Position numbers and translations under genes: made by a program
From: Amycolatopsis lurida
Lineage (GTDB): Bacteria; Actinomycetota; Actinomycetes; Mycobacteriales; Pseudonocardiaceae
Direction of reading: 5' to 3'
DNA length: 64,000 bases
NCBI RefSeq assembly: GCF_900105055.1
Contig: NZ_FNTA01000004.1
Span: 1,488,001-1,552,000, forward strand
Notes under the pieces: generated by a model
Databases searched by the model: none
The model's input: the letters and a program-made list of their open reading frames with translations, nothing else
What the model was told of the DNA's origin: nothing
Shown here: positions 49,724-58,933 of the stretch, in pieces
Layout of the letters: each line of letters opens with the position of its first letter
How positions within the stretch are numbered: position 1 is the stretch's first letter

Positions 49724-51231
49724 GCGTCACCACCGTTCGAGCGTTCTTGAGAGGGGGAAGGGGCTACTACAGGGGAGGCGAGCACGGCGTCGGCCACCCG
49801 CCACAGCGCGGCGGCCTTGGAAGCCTTCACCAGCACCACGTCGCCCGCGCGGAGCTGATCATGCAGCAGGGCGATGGCGGCCTCGACGTCGGGTACCAGT
49901 ACCGACTCCTCGCCCCAGGAACCCTCCTGCTGCGCGCCCTGATGGGTCGCCGCGGCCGCCTGGCCGATGACGACGAGCTTGTCGATGTTGAGCCGGACGA
50001 CGAGCCTGCCGATACCGTCGTGGGCCTCGACCGAGTTCTCGCCGAGGTCGCCCATCACGCCGAGCACGGCCCAGGAGCGGCGGTTCGCGCTCATCGACGC
50101 GAGCGCCTTGAGGGCGGCGCGCATCGACTCCGGGCTGGCGTTGAAGGAGTCGTTGAGGACCGTGACGCCGTCGGCCCGGGTGGTGACCTCCATGCGGCGT
50201 TCGGAGCGCCGCTCGAGGCTCGACAGGCGGGCCGCGACCTCCTCGACCGTCGAGCCCATCTCCAGTGCCACGGCGGCCGCGCTGAGCGCGTTCGCGACCT
50301 GGTGTTCGCCGTAGAGCGGCAGCTTGACCGGCGCTTCGCCGCTCGGGGTGACCAGCCGGAACGACGCGCGCGCTTCGCCGTCGAGGGTGATGTCGGCGGC
50401 GCGGACCTGCGCGGACTCGCTTTCACCGACGAACACCACGCGCGCCTTCGTCCGGCTCGCCATCGCGGCGACGTACGGGTCGTCGAGGTTGAGGACCGCG
50501 ACACCGCCGTCTTCCGCGCTCGGCAGCGCCTCGACGAGTTCGCCCTTGCCCTTGGCGATGCCCTCGCGGGAGCCGAACTCACCGACATGCGCGGTGCCGA
50601 CGTTGAGCACGACCCCGATCCGCGGCGGCGCGATGGCGGCCAGTTCGGCGATGTGGCCGGGTCCGCGGGCGGAGAGCTCCAGCACGAGCTGCCGGGTCGA
50701 GTCGTCGGCCCGCAGCGCCGTCCAGGGGTGGCCCAGCTCGTTGTTGAACGATCCCGGCGGGGCCACCGTCGGGCCGAGCGGCTCCAGCAGCTGGGCGATG
50801 ATGTCCTTGGTCGAGGTCTTGCCCGCCGAACCGGTGACCCCGACGACGGTCAGGTGGTCGCCGGCGAGCTTCTGGATCACGTGCCGGGCGATCTTGGCGA
50901 GCGCGGCCAGCACCGCGGCACCCGCCCCGTCCTTGTCCGAGACCAGCGCGAAGGCCCGCTCGTGCCCCTCGCCGGCCTCCAGCGGCGGCACGATCACGGC
51001 GGGCGCGTCGACTTCACGGGCCGCGAGCACCGCGACGGCGCCGGACTCGACGGCCTGCGCGGCGAAGTCGTGGCCGTCGACCTTCGCCCCGGGCAGCGCG
51101 ATGAACAGACCGCCGGGAGTGACCTCACGGGTGTCGAATTCGACGCTTCCGGTGACCTCGGCGGTCCCGTCGGTCCGATGCAGCCTGCCGCCGACGATGG
51201 CGGCGATCTCGGCCAGGCTGAGCACGATCAC
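49720..51231 (-). CDS. murF: UDP-MurNAc-tripeptide--D-Ala-D-Ala ligase
   Basis: A 503-residue Mur ligase that adds D-Ala-D-Ala. [10 protein letters not shown] is the ATP loop; [12 protein letters not shown] and [12 protein letters not shown] are MurF signatures. The GTG start overlaps the murE stop by four bases. Confidence 0.95.
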   Translation of the reverse strand: MIVLSLAEIAAIVGGRLHRTDGTAEVTGSVEFDTREVTPGGLFIALPGAKVDGHDFAAQAVESGAVAVLAAREVDAPAVIVPPLEAGEGHERAFALVSDKDGAGAAVLAALAKIARHVIQKLAGDHLTVVGVTGSAGKTSTKDIIAQLLEPLGPTVAPPGSFNNELGHPWTALRADDSTRQLVLELSARGPGHIAELAAIAPPRIGVVLNVGTAHVGEFGSREGIAKGKGELVEALPSAEDGGVAVLNLDDPYVAAMASRTKARVVFVGESESAQVRAADITLDGEARASFRLVTPSGEAPVKLPLYGEHQVANALSAAAVALEMGSTVEEVAARLSSLERRSERRMEVTTRADGVTVLNDSFNASPESMRAALKALASMSANRRSWAVLGVMGDLGENSVEAHDGIGRLVVRLNIDKLVVIGQAAAATHQGAQQEGSWGEESVLVPDVEAAIALLHDQLRAGDVVLVKASKAAALWRVADAVLASPVVAPSPSQERSNGGDA

Positions 51232-52865
51232 TCTGTCTCCAGACGTCTGCGGATGGCGGAGGCCAGCTCTTCCCGGTCGGAGAACGGGTGCACGACACCC
51301 TGGATCTCCTGGCCGGTCTCGTGGCCCTTGCCCGCGATGAGCACGATGTCGCCGGGCTGGGCGAGTTCGACCGCGCGGACGATGGCTTCCCGGCGGTCGG
51401 CGATCTCGAGGATCTCGCCGCCCAAGGCCGGACCGGCGTTGCGGGCACCGGCCAGCATCGCCGCCCGGATCGCGGCCGGGTCCTCGGAACGAGGGTTGTC
51501 GTCGGTCACGATCAGGACCTCGCTGCGCCGGACCGCCGCCTCACCCATCACCGGGCGCTTGGCGGTGTCGCGGTCCCCGCCGCAGCCGAGGACGGTGATG
51601 ATCCGGCCCGCGGTGCGGGCGCGCAGCGCGTCGAGCCCCTGCGCGACCGCGGCGGGCTTGTGCGCGTAGTCGACGACGGCCGTGAACGGCTGGCCGAGGT
51701 ACACCCGCTCCATCCGGCCCGGCACCTCGACCGAGGCGAGCCCGGCGACGATGGCGTCGAGCGGGACACCCGCGGTGTTGAGGATCGCGGCCGCGAGTAC
51801 GGCGTTCGCCACGTTGAACTCACCCGGCAACGGGATCTTCGCCGAAGCGGTGATGCCGTCGGGACCGTGGAGGGTGAAGGTCTGTTCCCCCGCCGGGGTG
51901 GGGGTCAGCTCGGTGGCACGCCACAGCGCGTCCGTCCCCTGCTCGGTGGACACGGTCACCGTGTGCGGGGTGAGGAGTGCCTGGCCCCAGGCGCTGTCGA
52001 CGACGACCACCTCGGCGGTGGACCGGCCGTCGAACAGCAGCGACTTGGCGGCGAAGTACTCCTCCATGTCCTTGTGGAAGTCCAGGTGGTCCTGGGAGAG
52101 GTTCGTGAAGGCGCCGACCGCGAAGCGCGTGCCGTTGACCCGGCCGAGCGACAGCGCGTGACTGGAGACCTCCATCGGGACGTGCGTGACCCCGCGTTCC
52201 ACCATCACGGCCAGAAGGGCCTGCAGATCCGGCGCCTCGGGGGTGGTGAACCCACTGGCCAGCCGCTCGCCCGCGATCCGGGTCTCGACCGTGCCGATCA
52301 GCCCGGTGGTGAGCCCGGCCGCCTTGAGCCCGGCGTCGACCAGGTACGAGGTCGTGGTCTTGCCGGACGTCCCGGTGATGCCGAGGACGGACAGTTCCAG
52401 CGACGGCTCGCCGTAGATCCAGGCGGCGATCTCGCCGAGGGCGGCGCGCGGGTCCGGGTGCACCAGGATCGGCACGCCGGCGTCGCGGAGCACCGGGCGC
52501 TCGGCACCGGCCTCGTCGGTGAGCACGGCGGCCGCGCCGGCGGCGATGGCCTGGTCGCTGAAGTCCGCGCCGTGGGCGCGGGCGCCGGGAAGCGCGGCGA
52601 AGAGGTCACCGGGGAGGACGTGCTGCGCGCGCAGCGTGCTGCCCGTGACGGTCAGCTCGGCCGCGGACGGATAGTCGTCGCCGCCGACCACGAGCCGGGC
52701 GCCCGCCCTGGCGAGCAGCGTGCCCAGCGGCATCGGCTCGATCCTGGCCGGGCGAGGGGGCGCGGCGACGGCCTTGACCGGGCTGTCCGGGACCTGGGCA
52801 GCCGTCGCGCCGGACCCGCTTTCGACGGCGGGACCGCTGCGGGGATCTGAAGTAGGCACCGACAC
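51228..52865 (-). CDS. murE: UDP-MurNAc-L-Ala-D-Glu--meso-diaminopimelate ligase
   Basis: A 545-residue Mur ligase. GTSGKTTTSYLV is the ATP loop, and DDNPRSEDP contains the DNPR motif that selects meso-diaminopimelate. GTG 52865 has TAACCT 8 bases upstream and no ribosome site on this strand, so murE probably starts its own leaderless transcript after the 404-bp gap that separates it from ftsI. Confidence 0.94.
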   Translation of the reverse strand: MSVPTSDPRSGPAVESGSGATAAQVPDSPVKAVAAPPRPARIEPMPLGTLLARAGARLVVGGDDYPSAAELTVTGSTLRAQHVLPGDLFAALPGARAHGADFSDQAIAAGAAAVLTDEAGAERPVLRDAGVPILVHPDPRAALGEIAAWIYGEPSLELSVLGITGTSGKTTTSYLVDAGLKAAGLTTGLIGTVETRIAGERLASGFTTPEAPDLQALLAVMVERGVTHVPMEVSSHALSLGRVNGTRFAVGAFTNLSQDHLDFHKDMEEYFAAKSLLFDGRSTAEVVVVDSAWGQALLTPHTVTVSTEQGTDALWRATELTPTPAGEQTFTLHGPDGITASAKIPLPGEFNVANAVLAAAILNTAGVPLDAIVAGLASVEVPGRMERVYLGQPFTAVVDYAHKPAAVAQGLDALRARTAGRIITVLGCGGDRDTAKRPVMGEAAVRRSEVLIVTDDNPRSEDPAAIRAAMLAGARNAGPALGGEILEIADRREAIVRAVELAQPGDIVLIAGKGHETGQEIQGVVHPFSDREELASAIRRRLETE

Positions 52866-53100
52866 AGCAAAGGAGGTTACCGGCGCGGCATTCGGGTGAC
52901 TGAAGCGGTGCGGTGTGTGCACGCGACGATCACGGGCGTGGTAATGGGTTTGGTGAGCTCTCCTTGGCACGCAAGGGCTTCCGACTGTCGCTTGAGGACT
53001 TCACCCCGCGACGGCCCGCGTTCTTCGCACGTGCTCAGCGCGGAGACCCGTTCACACACAGCGACGATCACTTTTCCGCGCGCTGGCGGCGGCCACGGAC

Positions 53101-53153
53101 GTTGCGAAAGCCACTTTCGCAACCTTCAACGTTGCGAAAGTGGCTTTCGCAAC
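53101..53153. repeat. Two GTTGCGAAAG-family palindromes between ftsI and murE
   Basis: Units at 53101-53123 (CCA centre) and 53131-53153 (TGG centre) are separated by CTTCAAC, closely matching the reverse complement of the pair at 40245-40297. No gene is supported in 52866-53269. Confidence 0.75.
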
Positions 53154-53188
53154 GTGGGTACCGGGCGCTCAGCCGTGGTGTCCGGATC

Positions 53189-53269
53189 CGTAACTCGCGT
53201 GTCTGGAGCCGTATTTCGCGAGTTACGCCTTCAAGCACGCGAGTTACGCCTTCGATCACGTGAGTTACG
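53189..53269. repeat. 21-bp phased GAGTTACG repeats next to the ftsI stop
   Basis: CGCGAGTTACG at 53217, 53238 and, as CGTGAGTTACG, at 53259 are spaced exactly 21 bp apart. An inverted copy, CGTAACTCGCG, is at 53189. The last unit touches the ftsI stop codon. The period equals that of the CGACACGCG repeats, though the sequence differs. Confidence 0.7.
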
Positions 53270-55198
53270 TCAGGACAGCACCAGCGGCACCTGGGGCGAC
53301 GGGCCGTCCGAAAGCGGGATCTGGAACCGCTGCGCCAGGTACGCGGCCACCGAGTGGAACAGCGGCGCGGCCGAGAGCCCTTGCTGCAGGGTGGCGTCCG
53401 GGGCGTCGAGCCGGATGCCGATCACGAAGCGCGGGTTGTCGGCGGGCAGGATCCCGGCGAAGGTGATGTTGTAGAGATGGTCGCTGTAGGTCTTCGTCTT
53501 CGGGTCGACCTGCTGACCGGTGCCGGTCTTCCCGGAGATCTGGTAGCCCTCCAGCGCCGCCTTCGGCCCGGTGCCGCTCTGCTGCCCGCGCCCCTTCTGC
53601 GTCACGGCGCGCATCATGTCACGCACGGTCTTCGCTGCCTGTGGGCTGATCACCTGGACGGTCTTCGGCGCGGGCTCGGGGACGACGGTCCCGTCCGGAT
53701 TGACCTTCGCCTTGACCACCCGGGGTTCCACGCGCAGCCCGTCGTTCGCGATGGCCTGGTACATCCCGGCCATCTGCACGACGGTCATCGAGAGCCCCTG
53801 CCCGATCGGCAGGTTTCCGAAGGTCGTGGCCGACCACTGGTTGCGCGGCGGCACGACACCGGGGCTCTCCCCGGGGAGGCCGAGACCCGTGCGCTGGCCG
53901 AGACCGAACTTCTTGAGCAGGTCCGCGTACCGGTCCTCGCCGAGTTTCTGCGCCAGCAACAGAGTGCCGACGTTCGACGACTTCGCGAAGATGCCGGTGG
54001 TGGTGAACTGCTGCGTGCCGTGATGCCAGGCGTCCTTGACGATCTTGTCCGCGACCTGGAGCGAACCCGGCACCGGCTGGGAGGCCTCCGGCGTGGTGAT
54101 GCCCGCGTCGATCGCGCCCGCGGCGGTGACGATCTTGTTCACCGAACCGGGTTCGAACGGCGTGGTCACCGCGCGGTTGTTCAGGTTCTCCGTCTCGCTG
54201 CGCGAAGCCGGGTCGTTGAGGTTGACCGTCTTGTCGTTGGCCAGCGCGTAGACCTCGCCGGTCTTGGAGTCCAGGATGACCGCCTGGCCGCCCTTGGCCT
54301 TCGACTTGACGACGTAGTCGCTCAGCTGCCGCTGCAGTTCGTACTGCAGGTCGGTGTCGATCGTGAGCTGCAGATCCGAACCGGGGACGGCGTTCTGGAT
54401 GTCCCGTTCGGTGCCGGGGATGACGAGGTTGTCGTTGCCGTTACGGGTGTTGACGATCTTGCGGCCGGGCGTTCCGGCGAGATCGTTGTCCCGCGAGGCC
54501 TCGAGACCGTAGCCACCGTGCAGGTTGTGCTTGGAGACGTCCTTGTCGTCGGTGCGCCAGTTCGCGTAACCGACGATGTTCGCGCCGATCGAGTCGCCGG
54601 GATACTCGCGCTTCGAGCGCTTCTCGACGCTGATCCACGGGTATTCCTTGACGATCGCCTCGGCGACCGACGGTTCGATGTCGTGGACCAGGTAGGTGAA
54701 CCCGTCCGGCTTGTGGAACTTGTCCAGCAGTTCCTGCTCGGTGATCACCCCCGGCAGCTTGGCCGCGATCAGCTTCGCCGCGCCCGCCACCTCGGACTCG
54801 AAGTTCTTGCCCTTGGTGGGGTTCTTCGCGGCGAAGTCGTCCATCGTCTTGTGGAGCCAGTTCAGGCTCACGGCGAGTGTCCGCACCTCGACGCTGAACG
54901 CGATCTTCGTGCCGTTGCGGTCCAGGATGGACCCACGCTGCGCGGGACTTTCGATCACCGACGTCCGCTGCCGTTCCGCGGCCTCGGAGAGCGCGCCGGC
55001 CTCGAACCACTGCACCTGCACCAGTTTGAGGCCGGCGAGCACCATCACGACGATCAGCAGGATCCGGACACCGGTGAACCGGCTCCGGTTTCCCCCGTTG
55101 CCCCGGCGGGCGGTGGCGCGGCGGGTCCCGGCGGCGTACGTCCTTCGCGCGCTCCCCGCCGACCGGGCCCTGGACTGCGCCGGGCGGCCGGGCGACAT
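53270..55198 (-). CDS. ftsI: Septal peptidoglycan transpeptidase FtsI (PBP3/PbpB)
   Basis: A 642-residue class B penicillin-binding protein with a basic cytoplasmic N-terminus, one membrane helix (about 45-65), a dimerisation domain beginning ESPAQRGSILDRNG, and the transpeptidase. Active-site motifs are S352-x-x-K355 (EPGSVNK), SSN near 407-409, and KTG near 557-559. ATG 55198 has GGGAGG six bases upstream and overlaps the ftsL stop (TGATG); a GTG just before is less likely. Confidence 0.95.
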   Translation of the reverse strand: MSPGRPAQSRARSAGSARRTYAAGTRRATARRGNGGNRSRFTGVRILLIVVMVLAGLKLVQVQWFEAGALSEAAERQRTSVIESPAQRGSILDRNGTKIAFSVEVRTLAVSLNWLHKTMDDFAAKNPTKGKNFESEVAGAAKLIAAKLPGVITEQELLDKFHKPDGFTYLVHDIEPSVAEAIVKEYPWISVEKRSKREYPGDSIGANIVGYANWRTDDKDVSKHNLHGGYGLEASRDNDLAGTPGRKIVNTRNGNDNLVIPGTERDIQNAVPGSDLQLTIDTDLQYELQRQLSDYVVKSKAKGGQAVILDSKTGEVYALANDKTVNLNDPASRSETENLNNRAVTTPFEPGSVNKIVTAAGAIDAGITTPEASQPVPGSLQVADKIVKDAWHHGTQQFTTTGIFAKSSNVGTLLLAQKLGEDRYADLLKKFGLGQRTGLGLPGESPGVVPPRNQWSATTFGNLPIGQGLSMTVVQMAGMYQAIANDGLRVEPRVVKAKVNPDGTVVPEPAPKTVQVISPQAAKTVRDMMRAVTQKGRGQQSGTGPKAALEGYQISGKTGTGQQVDPKTKTYSDHLYNITFAGILPADNPRFVIGIRLDAPDATLQQGLSAAPLFHSVAAYLAQRFQIPLSDGPSPQVPLVLS

Positions 55199-55908
55199 CA
55201 CTGACCTCCCTGCGCCGGGGCCGCGTTCTCCTGCGGCACCGCGGGCTGGTCACCCTCGTACGGCGTGCCCTGCTGCGTTCCCTCGGCGGGCGGCGGCGCC
55301 GTCGACTCGGGCGAGGCGGCGGGCGCTTCGGCTTCGGCCTTCTTCGGCTCACCGACCACAGTGGACTGTCCGTCCGGGCCGACCACGATATGCGCGGGGT
55401 CGCCGCCGGGCACCATGCCCAGTTCCCTGGCCTTGGGCGCCAGCGAAGCGGGCGACTCGGCCTTCGCGACCTCGCGCTGCAACCGCTCCTTCGCCTCGGC
55501 GAGCCCCGCGTTGGTCGTGCGGAGTTGTTCGAGCCGGTACGAATCGGCGATGGCCTGCGTGGTCAGCCACAGCGTGCACGCCACGCCGACGGCCAGCAGG
55601 CCCATCATCATCAGCACGAACGACGCCCGCGAACGCGGCCAGCGCAGCGTGAACTTCTTCGCCGGCTCTTCCTTGCCCGCACCGCCTTCGGCGTCGGGAC
55701 GGTTGCGTTTCTGGTCTCGCTGCAGCAGGTCGGCGCGCTGGGCGCGGCGGGCGTAGGCGCGTTCGGCCGCCGACGTGCGGCCGCGGGAGGCACGGGTGGA
55801 CGTCGTGGATTCGGTGGTGCCGGGCGCCTCGTCGACCGTGCTGGTCGCGCGGGCGCGCCGTCCGGGCGCCGGTGTCCGGCGGCCGCGGGACTTCGCGGGA
55901 GCGGTCAT
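55198..55908 (-). CDS. ftsL: FtsL-like cell division protein
   Basis: A 236-residue bitopic protein with a long basic, low-complexity cytoplasmic part (1-95), a membrane helix (about 97-120), a short coiled coil ([24 protein letters not shown]) and a Pro/Glu-rich tail. Position between rsmH and ftsI and this layout define actinobacterial FtsL. ATG overlaps the rsmH stop (ATGA). Confidence 0.87.
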   Translation of the reverse strand: MTAPAKSRGRRTPAPGRRARATSTVDEAPGTTESTTSTRASRGRTSAAERAYARRAQRADLLQRDQKRNRPDAEGGAGKEEPAKKFTLRWPRSRASFVLMMMGLLAVGVACTLWLTTQAIADSYRLEQLRTTNAGLAEAKERLQREVAKAESPASLAPKARELGMVPGGDPAHIVVGPDGQSTVVGEPKKAEAEAPAASPESTAPPPAEGTQQGTPYEGDQPAVPQENAAPAQGGQ

Positions 55909-56864
55909 CGTGCTCGGTCTCCGATCCGTTCGGCGGCCCGCAGCCGCACGGAGGCGGCCCGCGTGTTCAGTTCGGTCTCCGCCTCGCCGGCCTTCTCGGC
56001 CCCTCTGGTGAGCAGTTTCAGTTCCGGGCCGTGGCCCGGCAGTTCCACCGGAAGCCCTTCCGGCGTCCGGGATTTCGCCAGTTCCGCGAAGGCCTGCTTG
56101 ACCAGCCGGTCTTCGAGGGACTGATAGGACTCCACGACGATGCGACCGCCGACGGCGAGCGAGGACAACGCCCGTGGCATCGCCCGCCGCAGCACCTCCA
56201 GCTCGCCGTTGACCTCGATCCGCAACGCCTGGAACGTGCGCTTCGCCGGATGCCCGCCGGTGCGCCTGCTCGCCGCGGGTACCGCGTCGTACAGCAGTTC
56301 CACCAGGCGCCCGCTGCGCGTGAAGGGTTCCTTCTCTCGTTCCGCCACAACGGCTTTGACGATCCGCTGGGCGAAGCGTTCCTCGCCGTAGTCGCGCAGG
56401 ATCCGGATCAGCTCGCCGGGCGCGTAGGTGTTGAGCACGTCGGCCGCGGTGAACCCGGTGGTCGGGTCCATCCGCATGTCGAGCGGGGAATCCTTGGAGT
56501 AGGCGAAACCGCGCTCGGCACGGTCGAGCTGCATCGAGGAAACCCCGAGGTCGAACAGGATCCCGTCCACTCTGGACAGTCCGAGCCCCTGCAGCGCGGA
56601 CGGCATCTCGTCGTAGACGGCGTGCACGAAGTCGACACGATCACCGTGCCGCGCAAGGCGTTTCGCGGAGAGTTCCAGCGCGTTGGGATCGCGGTCGAGG
56701 GCGACCAGGCGCAGCAGGGGGAACGCGGTGAGCAGCGCGTCGGAATGACCGCCGAGTCCGACGGTCGCGTCGACCAGCACGGCCTCGCGGTCGGAGAAGA
56801 CCGGCGCGAACAGTTCGACGATACGGTCCAGCAGCACCGGTACGTGCTCGTGTTCGTCTGCCAT
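55905..56864 (-). CDS. rsmH: 16S rRNA m4C1402 methyltransferase
   Basis: A 319-residue SAM enzyme (MraW). [14 protein letters not shown] is the SAM loop; [14 protein letters not shown] and the C-terminal RPTxxE-like end are characteristic. It methylates N4 of C1402 in 16S rRNA. An AAGGGGGGAAG tract precedes the ATG, and an mraW-type RNA structure lies in its leader. Confidence 0.95.
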   Translation of the reverse strand: MADEHEHVPVLLDRIVELFAPVFSDREAVLVDATVGLGGHSDALLTAFPLLRLVALDRDPNALELSAKRLARHGDRVDFVHAVYDEMPSALQGLGLSRVDGILFDLGVSSMQLDRAERGFAYSKDSPLDMRMDPTTGFTAADVLNTYAPGELIRILRDYGEERFAQRIVKAVVAEREKEPFTRSGRLVELLYDAVPAASRRTGGHPAKRTFQALRIEVNGELEVLRRAMPRALSSLAVGGRIVVESYQSLEDRLVKQAFAELAKSRTPEGLPVELPGHGPELKLLTRGAEKAGEAETELNTRAASVRLRAAERIGDRAR

Positions 56865-56900
56865 GTCTTCCCCCCTTTCCTGTAGTGCCGGGGAAGATGC

Positions 56901-56995
56901 CGGATGCCGTCAGGTCCCTGTCCGCCCGCCTGCTGACCTGGTACCGGGGAAGGTGTACCAGGGCCACTGAGCGGACAGAGGCCTCACGGCATCCG
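56901..56995 (-). ncRNA. mraW-motif leader RNA between mraZ and rsmH
   Basis: Three nested stems are visible on the minus strand: CGGATGCCGT/ACGGCATCCG (56901-56910 with 56986-56995), CTGTCCGC/GCGGACAG (56918-56925 with 56971-56978), and CCTGGTAC/GTACCAGG (56937-56944 with 56955-56962). Position and order fit the actinobacterial mraW RNA motif, a conserved cis-regulatory structure of unknown ligand upstream of mraW. Confidence 0.75.
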
Positions 56996-57068
56996 TGTGG
57001 ACGGTTCCCGGCGTGTCCGAAGCACGAACCCGCGCCCCCCGACGGCGTGGGTGCTTCCTCGGCCACGT

Positions 57069-57500
57069 CTAGAAGACGCCCGGCAGAACTTCCTCTCGAG
57101 CCTTCGCGTAGCTGTCCTCGTGTTCGTCCAGGTAGCCCTGCCACGCTTGGGCGTCCCAGATCTCCAGCCTGGTGATCGCCCCGATCACCACGCACTCCTT
57201 GTTCAGCCCGGCGTAGCGTCGGAGCTCGGACGCGATCGCGATACGTCCTTGCCCGTCCGGGCGTTGTTCGTCCGTCCCGGCGAAGAGATAACGCTGATAG
57301 GCCCGGACCGCCTCGTTCGTGAACGGGGCGTCGGCGACCTTCCTCGCCATCTGCTCGAACTCCGCCCGGGGGAAGACGAAGAGACAGTGATCCTGTCCCT
57401 TGGTGACCATCAGCCCACCGGCGAGCGCGTCGCGGAACTTCGCGGGCAGCGTGAGCCGCCCCTTGTCGTCCAGTTTCGGGGTGTGGGTGCCGAGGAACAC
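57069..57500 (-). CDS. mraZ: Transcriptional regulator MraZ
   Basis: A 143-residue protein with two SpoVT/AbrB-like modules ([21 protein letters not shown] and [18 protein letters not shown]). It forms a ring that binds GTGGG direct repeats and represses the dcw operon in other bacteria. GTG 57500 with GGAGGTGGAG upstream gives the standard start VFLGTHTP. Four GTGGG/GTGGT boxes lie 66-100 bp upstream. Confidence 0.95.
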   Translation of the reverse strand: MFLGTHTPKLDDKGRLTLPAKFRDALAGGLMVTKGQDHCLFVFPRAEFEQMARKVADAPFTNEAVRAYQRYLFAGTDEQRPDGQGRIAIASELRRYAGLNKECVVIGAITRLEIWDAQAWQGYLDEHEDSYAKAREEVLPGVF

Positions 57501-57565
57501 CGGCTCCACCTCCCTACCGCTCCCGGCTGCGAACAACCGGGCTCGGCCACGGGGCTCCCTTCTGC

Positions 57566-57600
57566 CCCACTGCGCACCACCGTACCCCACTTTTCACCAC
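57566..57600 (-). promoter_or_regulatory. MraZ box array (four boxes, 10-bp period)
   Basis: On the minus strand GTGGT, GTGGG, GTGGT and GTGGG (57596, 57586, 57576, 57566) repeat every 10 bp upstream of mraZ, the textbook MraZ operator pattern. Confidence 0.75.
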
Positions 57601-57661
57601 AGTCAACGCGTCAAAAGCCGCGACCACTCCGTCGTGTCAGGCGTTTTCGCTGGTCAGCCAG

Positions 57662-57697
57662 GTGGGGCCAGGTGGGGGCTCAGTGGGGGACGGTGGC
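57662..57697 (+). promoter_or_regulatory. Second GTGGG array, opposite orientation
   Basis: GTGGG on the plus strand at 57662, 57672 and 57683, plus GTGG at 57693 (periods 10, 11, 10). It may bind MraZ but faces away from mraZ. Confidence 0.5.
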
Positions 57698-57775
57698 CAA
57701 GATCCCCCTGGCCGGGTATCGAAGCAACCTCATCCATGCCTGATGCGTCCGGATATCGGCAGCCGGAACCCTGAC

Positions 57776-57825
57776 GTGGGGCCAAGTGGGGGGTGAAAGT
57801 GGGTAATCCGGTGGGGCACGGTGGG
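57776..57825 (+). promoter_or_regulatory. Third GTGGG array, opposite orientation
   Basis: GTGGG on the plus strand at 57776, 57786, 57799, 57811 and 57821 (periods 10, 13, 12, 10). No supported plus-strand gene follows within 2 kb. Confidence 0.45.
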
Positions 57826-57958
57826 GACTGCTCAGGACACAGTGGAGGGTGACGTCGGTTCATCCCATGAAATGTCGACAAAGGACCCCCGCCCCTCGTG
57901 GCCGGCGAGGACAACTGGAGCCAGGCGTGTCTCAGGTATCTACAGTCGGGTGGTTTCA

Positions 57959-58095
57959 CGTGACTGGATGGACGACACACGTGATCCGACGGACGACACG
58001 CGTGTCCAGGCGGACGACTCGCGGCGGACCCGGCCGCACACGCGTGTCGTCCATCCAGTCACGCGTGTCGTCCGTCGGATCACGCGTGTCGTCCG
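57959..58095. repeat. Large inverted array of 21-bp repeats
   Basis: CGACACRCGTG units at 57973, 57994 and 58015 (diverged) and reversed units at 58041, 58062 and 58083 are all 21 bp apart. A perfect 20-bp inverted repeat pairs 57959-57978 with 58044-58063. It lies in the 680-bp gene-free stretch 57501-58180, just after the stop of the espG-like gene. Confidence 0.75.
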
Positions 58096-58180
58096 ATCAG
58101 GCGCGCGAAAGGACCCTCACGACGGCGGCCTCCACCCGGTTCCCCGATCACCGGCATCGGTTCCATCGCGGCACCACGAC

Positions 58181-58933
58181 CTAGCGGTCCGGATCCAGCA
58201 GCGAAGCCAGCCGCGCGGCCAGCCGGGGACCGTCCACAGGGGACACGTTCACCCACGCCTGCCCGCCCCGGCCCTCGGTCCGCGCCGCGCAGTACGCGCC
58301 GACGTCGGTGTCGAACCAGGTCAGCCCGCCTGCCCGGTGCGCCCGGCCCTCGCGGTCGCGGGTCCGCACGGTGAACTGGCCCGCACTGTAGACGGGCCGC
58401 GCCTGGATCGCGAGCACCTCGCGCAGCTGACTGTCCGAAGCCGACGATCGCCCGCCGTCGCCGAACACCGGATCCTCCAGGTCGTCACCGAAACGCGCCG
58501 CGGGGAGGCTGATCCCGTAGCCGGGGCCGGGCCGCAGTTCGGGCAGGACGCCGACGATCGCGGCGAACACCTCGCCGTCGGTGATCCCGGACAGCGCGAT
58601 GGTCTGCTCCGGCTGCGTGGCCAGCACACCGTGCCGTCCGCGCGCGGCCGCGACCGCGCGGAACGGGGTTTCGGCGGTCATGTCGGCCAGCGCCTCGCAT
58701 TCGACGTAGACCTCGGCGCGCGCGAGCAGGTCCAGCCGCGCTTCCAGGGCGGCGTCGAGCCGGTCGCCGTCGTAAAGGCCTCGTTCGGCGAGGTTTTCGT
58801 AGACCGCGCCGCGGATCTCGGCGCGTTCCGCTTCCGTGGCGCCGACACTGCGGACGGACAGCGGCCAAGGCGGGGCCGCGTGGCCCAGGTCGGACCAGAG
58901 GACGTCGAACGCCGACGCGGAAACGCGGATCAA
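58181..58933 (-). CDS. EspG-family ESX secretion-associated protein
   Basis: A 250-residue protein of the EspG type, cytosolic chaperones that bind PE/PPE substrates of type VII secretion. It shows VSASAFDVLWSDLGHAAPPWPLSV and a C-terminal GGLTWFDTDVGAY. The start is TTG at 58933, overlapping the upstream PPE-like stop (TTGA), so it depends on coupling. Last of four genes. Confidence 0.8.
   Translation of the reverse strand: MIRVSASAFDVLWSDLGHAAPPWPLSVRSVGATEAERAEIRGAVYENLAERGLYDGDRLDAALEARLDLLARAEVYVECEALADMTAETPFRAVAAARGRHGVLATQPEQTIALSGITDGEVFAAIVGVLPELRPGPGYGISLPAARFGDDLEDPVFGDGGRSSASDSQLREVLAIQARPVYSAGQFTVRTRDREGRAHRAGGLTWFDTDVGAYCAARTEGRGGQAWVNVSPVDGPRLAARLASLLDPDR

Noticed and set aside
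52869..52900. AAAGGAGG on the plus strand upstream of a GTG frame near murE
   Set aside because: The spacing to the start is too long, and the frame runs through the repeats into antisense ftsI.
57959..58095. Possible CRISPR array
   Set aside because: Units are 21 bp with no unique spacers, units occur in both orientations, and no cas gene is present.
57849..58184. Plus-strand frame encoding repeated RVSS/TTRV units
   Set aside because: It is generated by the 21-bp repeats (seven codons per unit) and has no ribosome site or family; a multiple-of-three period makes such frames inevitable.
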